NCBI GenBank assembly: GCA_023416955.1
Contig: JAEZGM010000025.1
Span: 1-16,372, forward strand
Source: Bacillota bacterium
Lineage (GTDB): Bacteria > Bacillota > Clostridia > Oscillospirales > Acutalibacteraceae
Direction: 5' to 3'
DNA: 16,372 nt
Shown: positions 7,176-13,009 of the stretch, piece by piece
Layout of the letters: each line of letters starts with the position of its first letter
How positions within the stretch are numbered: position 1 is the stretch's first letter
Translations under genes and position numbers: made by a program
The notes under the pieces: model-generated
The model's input: the letters and a program-made list of their open reading frames with translations, nothing else
Databases searched by the model: none
What the model was told of the DNA's origin: nothing

Positions 7176-7634
7176 ATGACAAGAAGTGAAAAAGCAGAGC
7201 TCACGGTTCTGTGTATGGCTTATGATGGAAATAAGCTGCTTCTTCAGGACAGAGTGAAAGAGGATTGGAAAGGCTTTACCTTTCCGGGCGGGCACGTGGA
7301 AAAGGAAGAATCCATTGTACATGCTGTAATACGGGAGATGAAGGAGGAAACCGGGCTTACAGTGAAGAATCCAAAACTTTGCGGTGTGAAGCAGTTTCAA
7401 ACGGACAGCGGCGAAAGATACATTGTATTCTTATTTAAGACCAATCGGTTTGAGGGAAACTTAGAGTCTTCTGAAGAAGGCCGTATGGAGTGGGTGGAGC
7501 GGGGCTCCCTGCAGAATTACCCGTTGGTGGATGATTTTATGGAACTGCTGCAAGTGATGGATTCCGAGGATTTAAATGAGTTTGTCTATGAACGAAGCCC
7601 CGAGAACGGTGACTGGAAAGTGAAACTATATTAA
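7176..7634 (+). CDS. Nudix hydrolase, 8-oxo-dGTP diphosphatase-like
   Basis: Nudix enzymes hydrolyse nucleoside diphosphates linked to other groups; this one resembles the MutT-type 8-oxo-dGTP/(d)NTP-cleaning branch. The 152-residue protein has a complete Nudix box at 39-61: G39, E45, R53-E54, E57-E58 and G60, matching Gx5Ex7REUxEExGU. FPGGH precedes it, and the second half has a typical EWVERGSL segment. GGGGGA ends about 5 nt before the ATG. Substrate specificity cannot be fixed from sequence. It lies after the rpsI terminator, and its own promoter is not clear. Its codon use is AT-richer than the ribosomal genes before it, a trait shared with the next two genes. Confidence 0.92.
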   Translation: MTRSEKAELTVLCMAYDGNKLLLQDRVKEDWKGFTFPGGHVEKEESIVHAVIREMKEETGLTVKNPKLCGVKQFQTDSGERYIVFLFKTNRFEGNLESSEEGRMEWVERGSLQNYPLVDDFMELLQVMDSEDLNEFVYERSPENGDWKVKLY

Positions 7635-7788
7635 CAGGTGCAGTACCCGAAGACTATACTTATAGCGGGCTCTATTGGCAATGTATATTGAAACCGGACA
7701 CTTTTGAGCAAAAAAAGTCAGGAAAAAACAGTCTGCCTTATATAAAATAAAAGCGACAATTAAAATGAATAAGGAGACTGGGAAGCTT

Positions 7789-8349
7789 ATGGAGCTTGAA
7801 AAAGTAATACAAGACAGGAGAAGTATCCGAAAATTTCTGCCGCGGAAAATTGAGAAAAATAAAATTTACAAGTTGATAGAAATGGCAAGGTTATGTCAGT
7901 CCGCGAAAAACAGACAGCCGTGGAAATTCATAATATTGGAAGGTGAATTAAAGAATAAAGTTGCCGAAATTATGCTTAATTTATTTGATGAGAGTGATTA
8001 TGAATTGCCGGGATATGTAAATAGCTCAAAGTCATCTGCGGAAATTATTAAAAATGCACCAACATTGATTTTGGCTCTTCGGGAAAAAGATAGTGATTGG
8101 CTGACGGGGGATTTGCTGTCCATGGGAGCAGCCATAGAACATATTTGCCTGGAAGCGGTTAATTTGGGGCTTGGCGCGGTTTGGATCAGGGATACTGTAT
8201 ATACGGAAGAGAAAATAGGAAAGCTGGTTGACTGCCCGGATTTGCAGTTGGTGTCCGCGATTGCAGTCGGATATCCAAATGAGAGTCCGAAGCCGCGTCA
8301 GCGCAAACGGATAGAAGAGATCATTTTAAAGGAGAGTTGTCTGAAATGA
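7789..8349 (+). CDS. Nitroreductase family protein
   Basis: A 186-residue FMN-dependent NAD(P)H oxidoreductase of the nitroreductase fold. The natural substrate is unknown; relatives reduce nitro groups, quinones or flavins. Motifs seen are RRSIRKF (10-16, FMN phosphate contact), AKNRQPW (39-45), GAAIEHICLEAVNLGLGAVW (113-132) and GYPNESPKPRQRK (161-173). I chose ATG 7789 because MELEKVIQDRRSIRKF is the usual family start and AAGGAG lies 12 nt upstream. An in-frame ATG at 7765 would add eight untypical residues and lie before that SD. It overlaps the next gene by 4 bp (ATGA), so the two are coupled. Strikingly AT-rich coding. Confidence 0.92.
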   Translation: MELEKVIQDRRSIRKFLPRKIEKNKIYKLIEMARLCQSAKNRQPWKFIILEGELKNKVAEIMLNLFDESDYELPGYVNSSKSSAEIIKNAPTLILALREKDSDWLTGDLLSMGAAIEHICLEAVNLGLGAVWIRDTVYTEEKIGKLVDCPDLQLVSAIAVGYPNESPKPRQRKRIEEIILKESCLK

Positions 8350-9047
8350 AAAACAGGCCGGTTACAACATTGTTTATGCTGTCTTCCGTAGATGGAAAAA
8401 TCAGTACCGGGGCATCGGATATTTTAGATGTCGATTCGGACTATCCGATGATTGACGGTGTAAAAGAAGGATTACATCAGTATTATGAGATAGAGCAGAC
8501 AACGGATCTGTGGTCGTTGAATTCAGGCCGTGTGCAGGCAAAAATAGGGGTTAATGAAAAAGCTATGCCGGAAAAAACGCCCGTGTCGTTTGTAATCATT
8601 GATAACAGGCATCTAGACGAAAGCGGGGTACGGTATTTCTGCGCTTTATCAAAGCAGTTTGTGTTAGTAACGACGAATGGAGAACACCCCGCTTATTCGG
8701 TAAAGGAAGACAATTTACATATTATTTATCAGGAGCAGCTTAACTTGAAAGAAATGCTGGAAATTCTTTATGAAAAGTACCAATGTGGGCGAATCACGAT
8801 ACAGTCGGGCGGAACCTTAAATGGAATGTTTCTGCGTGAAAAACTGTTTGATTATATCGATGTCGTAATAGCACCGGTTTTAGTGGGTGGGAAGGATACG
8901 CCGACTTTAGTAGATGGGAAATCGATTCTGGCACGGAATGAATTGGAAGCATTGGGTGTACTTTCGCTTGAAAAATGTGAAGTACTGGAAGACTCATATA
9001 TACGTTTGAAATACAAAATCATCAATCATCAAGTCCCATTTTCGTGA
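8346..9047 (+). CDS. RibD C-terminal/dihydrofolate reductase-like reductase
   Basis: A 233-residue stand-alone RibD_C-type protein. The family includes NADPH-dependent pyrimidine reductases of riboflavin synthesis and relatives of dihydrofolate reductase. Seen here are LFMLSSVDGKIST (about 9-21), SGGTLNGMFL, and the VIAPVLVGGKDTPTLVDG strand-loop near the C-terminus that closes the NADPH site. No deaminase domain is present, so it is not a complete RibD. The ATG at 8346 is preferred: GGAGAG (8331-8336) is 9 nt upstream and the start overlaps the nitroreductase stop. A TTG at 8337 is too close to the SD. With the adjacent nitroreductase it may form a small two-enzyme redox unit. The substrate is unknown and no rib genes are nearby. 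Confidence 0.88.
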   Translation: MKNRPVTTLFMLSSVDGKISTGASDILDVDSDYPMIDGVKEGLHQYYEIEQTTDLWSLNSGRVQAKIGVNEKAMPEKTPVSFVIIDNRHLDESGVRYFCALSKQFVLVTTNGEHPAYSVKEDNLHIIYQEQLNLKEMLEILYEKYQCGRITIQSGGTLNGMFLREKLFDYIDVVIAPVLVGGKDTPTLVDGKSILARNELEALGVLSLEKCEVLEDSYIRLKYKIINHQVPFS

Positions 9048-9171
9048 TGGAGATACTATGAGATGGGTTGGCCCGGAATTAACAGGTCTATGTTTATAAG
9101 CTTATTTTATTGATTAAAAAGATGCATGAATTTATTCTAATATAGATAAAATATTGGTTAGAAAAATCATC

Positions 9172-9208
9172 TTGAAAAGCGGAGTTTCCTATACTATATA
9201 TATAGTAT
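9172..9208 (+). promoter_or_regulatory. Promoter with an 18-bp palindrome over the -10
   Basis: TTGAAA (9172-9177), a 17-bp spacer and TATATA (9195-9200) form a good sigma-A promoter. The -10 lies inside a perfect 18-bp palindrome, 9191-9208 (ATACTATATATATAGTAT), which could be an operator. No protein gene with a ribosome-binding site follows within 500 bp. Confidence 0.5.
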
Positions 9209-9440
9209 GACCGCAGCTGGTTTCCGGGTGAGAATTACGGGAGAAAAACGCGGAAGTGTACCCTGAGAAAGGGCGTGGTGTACGAGGTTTAAATCCGTCA
9301 AAATGAATGCTTTTTAGAAAAAAGGACACAGGGCGCCAGCTTTTTGCGCAAAAAGGCCGGCAGACGCGATTATGTAAATTACAGGGAATACATACAAAAA
9401 ACGACAAATATAAAAAAGTCCAGCGGCAGAGCCGTTTTTT
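9207..9440 (+). ncRNA. Candidate orphan structured RNA, identity unknown
   Basis: The segment starts at the promoter at 9172-9200. It ends at a small hairpin (AGCGGC, AGA loop, GCCGTT at 9422-9436) followed by Ts to 9440, suggesting a transcript of about 230 nt. Its first 100 nt are GC-richer than the flanks and can fold: CCGC (9211-9214) with GCGG, CCCT/AGGG at about 9263-9275, and GTGTAC repeated on both sides of that hairpin. The middle holds a 14-bp palindrome TTTTTGCGCAAAAA. Short matches (GGGTGA-AAT, AATCCGTCA) recall the c-di-AMP riboswitch core, but its other conserved blocks are missing. It could also be a transposon-end remnant. I do not recognise it. Confidence 0.35.
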
Positions 9441-9677
9441 GGGGGGATTCCGCCAGATTGGCAAACAAAAACCGCAGAAAAAGACAGCCTGCAACATAAT
9501 AAACAGCGCTGTAATATTTGTAACAACTTTGTAACCGGCGCTTTTCTTGCAATTTGCACAGAAAACCGGATAGCCGATACAATAGAAACGGGGTTAAATA
9601 GGTCGATATAATTCTTATATTTAATTATTACATTTTTGTAATTGTACATATTGCACAAAATCACAACCTGTTCATAT

Positions 9678-9706
9678 TTGACAGCTATGCATAAAGTGAA
9701 TATAAT
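9678..9706 (+). promoter_or_regulatory. Consensus promoter for the G5/3D-domain protein
   Basis: TTGACA (9678-9683), a 17-bp spacer and TATAAT (9701-9706) match the consensus exactly. The expected transcript starts near 9713, leaving a structured leader of about 90 nt. Confidence 0.85.
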
Positions 9707-9716
9707 TACTGGCATC

Positions 9717-9784
9717 GTGCATATCCTAAGAATTGAAGGCCGGAAATGTAGGCCCCAAAAAGCCAGACAACAGGATACCGGCAC
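9717..9784 (+). promoter_or_regulatory. Structured 5' leader of the G5/3D-domain gene
   Basis: Nested pairings are visible: GTGC (9717-9720) with GCAC (9781-9784), TATCCT (9722-9727) with AGGATA (9772-9777), and inside these GGCC (9738-9741) with GGCC (9751-9754). CCGG at 9740-9743 and 9778-9781 could form an alternative or tertiary pairing. The helix ends just before the purine-rich SD (9785-9795), so it could affect translation. It matches no riboswitch class I can name. Confidence 0.4.
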
Positions 9785-9802
9785 AAGGAAAAGGGTGACT
9801 AA

Positions 9803-11020
9803 ATGCAGTTTGTTAGTAAAAATGCTCCGCATATGCAAAGCTTCATAAAACGGGTTGTTGCGCTCGGCGTAACAGTTGTGGTGACGGCGGGTTCAGTGGT
9901 TACCGTAGCGGCAGCGACCTGCAATGCAGACATTGAGTATGACGGCGATAAAATGAGTGTTCAGCTTTTAAGCAACAGCACGCAGGACATTCTTCATACG
10001 GCGAACATTAAGGTCGATGCAAACGACCTTGTTGAGCGCACCGAGGGCGAATCGGGCGGGGATGTCAAGCTTGTTGTAAAGAGCGGATACAGCGCAATCG
10101 TTACGGCAGACGGCAAACGTACGGCAGTGGTCGTTCACTACGGCGATACGGTGGCCGATGCGCTTGATAAGGCGGCGGTGACCCCTGGGGAAAACGATCT
10201 GGTGAACCCGGGTGAAAACACACAGGCGACCGAAAATATGAACATCAGCGTAAAGCGGATGTACGATGTTACCGTATTGGCGGACGGTAAGAGCAATACC
10301 GTTCAGGCAACTCAGGGAAGCGTGGCGGAAGCACTGGAAAGTGCGGGCGTCACCGTGGGCGGCGAGGATGTTGTTTCTCCCTCTAAGGATGCGACAGTAA
10401 CACAGGGAATGAAAATATCCGTTTCCCGCGTCACTTATGACCAGGTAACCGCCACAGAGCCGGTAGCTTATGCTGAAACTACCGAAAAAGACAGCTCGCT
10501 GTATCAGGGCGAGAAGGAAGTAAAAACAGCCGGAGTCAACGGCGTAAGAACCATTGTTTCGCGCCAAAAGCTTGTGGACGGAAAAACCGATTCCAGCGAA
10601 GTCGTCAGCAACACGGTTACGACGCAGCCTGTAAATCAGGTTACGCGGGTCGGTACGAAGAAGAAACCGGCGGCGGTCGCAAAGATCGGTGCCGACGGAA
10701 TGGTGGTTGACCACAACGGAAATACCATCAGCTATAAAAAAGTGATCAGCGGAAGATGCACCGCTTATTCCGGCGGAGGCTATACGGCAACCGGACGCTC
10801 GGCTGCGGTCGGCCTAGTGGCGGTAAATCCGAATCTGATCCCTTACGGAACCAAGCTTTATATCGCTTCAGCAGATGGCCGCACGGTTTACGGTTACGCA
10901 ACCGCAGCTGACACGGGATCGGCCGCGATGACGGGCCGCATTCTTGCGGATCTGTATTATGCGTCCGACAGCCAGTGTGTCAATTTCGGCGTGCGCAAAA
11001 TGAATATATACGTCCTGTAA
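9803..11020 (+). CDS. Cell-wall protein with DUF348, G5 and 3D domains (RpfB/YabE-like)
   Basis: A 405-residue exported protein, probably a muralytic or wall-remodelling enzyme like the RpfB/YabE/Sps group. Order of parts: a signal peptide or membrane anchor (about 15-38, ending VAAA); ubiquitin-like DUF348 repeats at about 95-137 and 154-198, with a weaker one before them; a G5 domain at about 210-284; a Lys-rich linker; and a C-terminal 3D domain at about 315-405. The 3D double-psi barrel keeps AADTG (D370) and ADLYY (D383). The first Asp of the canonical trio (AVDPxxIPxGT) is Asn here (N342 in AVNPNLIPYGT). AAGGG is about 7 nt before the ATG. It is a single-gene unit with a consensus promoter, structured leader and strong terminator. 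Confidence 0.92.
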   Translation: MQFVSKNAPHMQSFIKRVVALGVTVVVTAGSVVTVAAATCNADIEYDGDKMSVQLLSNSTQDILHTANIKVDANDLVERTEGESGGDVKLVVKSGYSAIVTADGKRTAVVVHYGDTVADALDKAAVTPGENDLVNPGENTQATENMNISVKRMYDVTVLADGKSNTVQATQGSVAEALESAGVTVGGEDVVSPSKDATVTQGMKISVSRVTYDQVTATEPVAYAETTEKDSSLYQGEKEVKTAGVNGVRTIVSRQKLVDGKTDSSEVVSNTVTTQPVNQVTRVGTKKKPAAVAKIGADGMVVDHNGNTISYKKVISGRCTAYSGGGYTATGRSAAVGLVAVNPNLIPYGTKLYIASADGRTVYGYATAADTGSAAMTGRILADLYYASDSQCVNFGVRKMNIYVL

Positions 11021-11025
11021 AGGGC

Positions 11026-11060
11026 AGAAAAGGAACGCGGAATTTCCGCGTTCCTTTTCT
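11026..11060 (+). terminator. Strong terminator after the 3D-domain gene
   Basis: A perfect 15-bp stem pairs AGAAAAGGAACGCGG (11026-11040) with 11046-11060 around AATTT. The A-rich left side and T-rich right side would let it work on both strands. Confidence 0.9.
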
Positions 11061-11230
11061 ATTATGAGGCTTGGCCGCGAAAACATACATGGTTAAAGGC
11101 TGCCAAATTGCGGCAGTATAGTCAGTTTACTTTAGAAAACATTCAAGAAAATGGAGATTGGTTCTGTCTTCAAATGAACCGACTGTAATCAAGTGCCCGT
11201 ACCAAATAAGTCCCTCTGAAAAATTGCTTC

Positions 11231-11283
11231 TTGCATTTAATAGAACATATGTGTTATTATAAGAACAACACATAGAACATATG
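11231..11283 (+). promoter_or_regulatory. Promoter with operator-like repeats before the 109-residue protein gene
   Basis: TTGCAT (11231-11236), an 18-bp spacer and TATTAT (11255-11260) form a sigma-A promoter. Around it AGAACATATG occurs twice as a direct repeat (11242-11251 and 11274-11283, 32 bp apart). ATGTGTT (11249-11255) and AACACAT (11267-11273) form an inverted repeat with an 11-bp gap enclosing most of the -10. This symmetry suggests a repressor site. Confidence 0.55.
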
Positions 11284-11309
11284 AGCGGTGCGAAACCGGA
11301 GGGACCAAT

Positions 11310-11639
11310 ATGAATATTTATAACGGCGTTATTTTGATCTTAGCTGCGTGCGGGTTGTTTGTGTTTTTCAGGCCAAAGGCGAAAAGCAGCCGTGCGATTT
11401 GTGCGATAATGGGCGCTATGGGTCTGATGGCGGCGGCTGCCGGCGGAGGCGGCTGGGGCGTGCAGGTAGTTCAGTCTCTGCTGCAGGCGATCGTGGTTTT
11501 GTGCTGTGTGCTTCAGCTTCGCCGGGAAAGTGTGATTCGTGCACGCCGTGCGGCCCGCAGGAAAGCACGGGCAGCTTTATTGGACGCGCCGCATAACGAA
11601 AAGCCGGCGCACAGTGCAAGACCGGCGCGCAGCGCTTGA
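11310..11639 (+). CDS. Small membrane protein with basic tail, unknown
   Basis: A 109-residue protein with three hydrophobic stretches (about 4-20, 29-47, 51-69). The C-terminal third is Arg/Ala-rich and very basic (RRESVIRARRAARRKARAAL at 71-90), likely cytosolic and able to touch nucleic acid or acidic lipid. GGAGGGA sits about 6 nt before the ATG, a strong ribosome-binding site supporting a real gene. I do not recognise a family. It is followed closely by another small membrane protein whose promoter overlaps this gene's stop codon. The operator-like repeats over its promoter suggest regulated expression. Confidence 0.72.
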   Translation: MNIYNGVILILAACGLFVFFRPKAKSSRAICAIMGAMGLMAAAAGGGGWGVQVVQSLLQAIVVLCCVLQLRRESVIRARRAARRKARAALLDAPHNEKPAHSARPARSA

Positions 11640-11664
11640 CAATCGCCTCGGGCCGGATTATAGT
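11636..11664 (+). promoter_or_regulatory. Promoter for the 98-residue membrane protein gene
   Basis: TTGACA (11636-11641) overlaps the stop codon of the preceding gene (TGA 11637-11639). After a 17-bp spacer TATAGT follows (11659-11664). The spacing and -35 are perfect despite the GC-rich surroundings. Confidence 0.7.
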
Positions 11665-11727
11665 GGAGCTATAGCCGCCCGAAAGCGCCCGGCTGAACAG
11701 CGGCAATGAAATCAGGAGGGGATTCCC

Positions 11728-12024
11728 GTGCATTACGTATATGCCGCCATGTGGGCGGCAGCCGGACTGATCTTGATTTTCCGTATGGGGAAAGAGAACC
11801 GTGTGTTCTATGGCGCGGGTGCATTTTTTCTGATATTGGGCGGATGGTGGCTGGCGGATGCAATCCTCCCGGGCAATCAGTTTGCCGGAGCGGCCGGCTG
11901 GGTGCTGCGTGCTATCACCGCGGCGGCGCTTGTCCTGATGTGTGCCGCCCTGTACCGTGAAAACCGGAAAACAGAGCAAAAGGTCCCCGAAAGCGGCGCT
12001 TCATCGGAAGAAGAGCCCAAATAG
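11728..12024 (+). CDS. Small membrane protein, unknown
   Basis: A 98-residue protein with three hydrophobic segments (about 2-19, 27-47, 56-76) and a charged, Glu-rich C-terminal tail. It starts at GTG 11728, with AGGAGGGG (11714-11721) 6 nt upstream; an in-frame ATG comes only at codon 8. The three-segment layout parallels the preceding 109-residue protein, but here the tail is acidic rather than basic. The two could be partners, though this is only a pattern-based guess. No family recognised. Confidence 0.72.
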   Translation: MHYVYAAMWAAAGLILIFRMGKENRVFYGAGAFFLILGGWWLADAILPGNQFAGAAGWVLRAITAAALVLMCAALYRENRKTEQKVPESGASSEEEPK

Positions 12025-12346
12025 GGAGTAGTACCCCGTTCCTCGGGAAGCTGTTGAACAATAAATATATGGACTCGGCGGGGGCATTGTAAAATGAATG
12101 AAGATTTATTTTATAATACCCTCGTTTTTACTGCCCAAACGTCGAGATTTCATCCTGTTTTTTACTCCCAAAAAGGATGTTGGCGCATACAATAGGTTGC
12201 GGGGCAATTTTCACCGCTTTATATAGATTGCCCGCCGGGGCCATGCTTCGGCGGGCGCCTATGATAAGGCGCAGGAAGGTTTCAGTTGAAAAGAGCCGGA
12301 AATTAGGGTAAAATAAAGGCAAAACAGTTTACTGGAGGATCATGCC
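12025..12346 (+). other. Intergenic region with overlapping GC-rich hairpins before rpe
   Basis: No gene is supported here. GCCCGCCG (12230-12237) pairs with CGGCGGGC (12249-12256), and GCGCCT (12255-12260) with AGGCGC (12267-12272). The two stems share bases 12255-12256 and so compete at their base. Farther up, CATCCT (12151-12156) and AGGATG (12174-12179) form another inverted repeat. A TATAAT at 12112-12117 has no well-spaced -35. The hairpins lack a T tail and are not a normal terminator. Confidence 0.5.
12286..12314 (+). promoter_or_regulatory. Promoter of the rpe-Rnf-like operon
   Basis: TTGAAA (12286-12291), a 17-bp spacer and TAAAAT (12309-12314) lie 32 bp before rpe. No further promoter or terminator is evident until 16330, so the five genes are probably one transcript. 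Confidence 0.68.
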
Positions 12347-12988
12347 ATGCTGATTGCGCCTTCTATTCTTTCCGCGGATTTTTCCCGCCTTGGCAGCGAG
12401 GTCGCCAGAGCTTCCGAGGCGGGTGCGGATTGGATCCATCTTGATGTAATGGACGGGCACTTTGTGCCGAACCTCACCTTTGGCGCGCCGGTGGTGGCTG
12501 CCTTGCGCAGTTTTACGGACAAGCCTTTCGACGTGCATCTGATGATGGACGACCCGCTCCGCTATACGCCCGATTTCTTAAAAGCGGGAGCGGACAGGAT
12601 TACATTTCACATTGAATCACAGTCTGACCCGGCGCAGACAATTGTGGCGATCCGTGCGGGCGGCGCAAAGCCGGCGCTGTCCGTAAAGCCCGGTACACCC
12701 GTCGAAGCCGTTTTTCCCTATCTTGACGAAATCGACATGGTGCTTGTTATGACGGTTGAGCCGGGATTCGGCGGGCAGGCGTTTATGGAAAACATGATGG
12801 ACAAGGTACGGGCGCTCAAGGAAAGAAAGCCGGGCCTCCTTGTGCAAGCCGACGGAGGCATCAGCGTGAAAACGATCGGGATTGCCGCGCGCGCGGGCGT
12901 TGACGTCTGCGTGGCGGGAACGAGCGTGTTTGGCGCACCCGATGCACGAGAGGCTGTGGCGGAGCTGAAAGCCGCTGCCGAGGGCTGA
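12347..12988 (+). CDS. rpe: Ribulose-phosphate 3-epimerase
   Basis: This enzyme interconverts ribulose 5-phosphate and xylulose 5-phosphate in the pentose phosphate pathway. The 213-residue TIM barrel has the family start IAPSILSADFSRL (3-15) and the metal/catalytic cluster HLDVMDGHFVPN (31-42: H31, D33, D36). FDVHLMM (61-67, H64), MTVEPGFGGQ (135-144) and the second catalytic Asp in ADGGI (D169) follow. Length and motifs are complete, so it should be active. GGAGG (12334-12338) is 8 nt before the ATG. It is the first gene of an apparent operon with four Rnf-related genes starting 21 bp later. That pairing is unusual, and no common role is obvious. Confidence 0.96.
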   Translation: MLIAPSILSADFSRLGSEVARASEAGADWIHLDVMDGHFVPNLTFGAPVVAALRSFTDKPFDVHLMMDDPLRYTPDFLKAGADRITFHIESQSDPAQTIVAIRAGGAKPALSVKPGTPVEAVFPYLDEIDMVLVMTVEPGFGGQAFMENMMDKVRALKERKPGLLVQADGGISVKTIGIAARAGVDVCVAGTSVFGAPDAREAVAELKAAAEG

Positions 12989-13009
12989 AAGGAACGGGGG
13001 TGACACGGC

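Noticed and set aside
7680..7720. Segment 'gaaaccggacacttttga' resembling an insertion-sequence end
   Set aside because: No partner inverted repeat, target duplication or transposase remnant was found nearby.
9207..9320. Firm c-di-AMP riboswitch call
   Set aside because: Only two short matches occur. The GGGGAACC block and the GCTAAC block after CCGTCA are missing, so I kept it as an unassigned structured RNA.
9307..9534. 75-codon + strand frame rich in Lys/Gln/Arg
   Set aside because: No Shine-Dalgarno before its ATG, no known domain, and it runs through the palindrome and terminator-like hairpin of the orphan RNA.
9314..9838. 174-codon reading frame on the minus strand
   Set aside because: It covers the consensus promoter, leader and start of the 3D-domain gene, has no recognisable motif or ribosome-binding site, and is best seen as a chance frame.
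12087..12117. Possible promoter TTGTAA...TATAAT
   Set aside because: The spacer is 19 bp and the -35 poor; the TTGAAA/TAAAAT pair nearer rpe is a better candidate.
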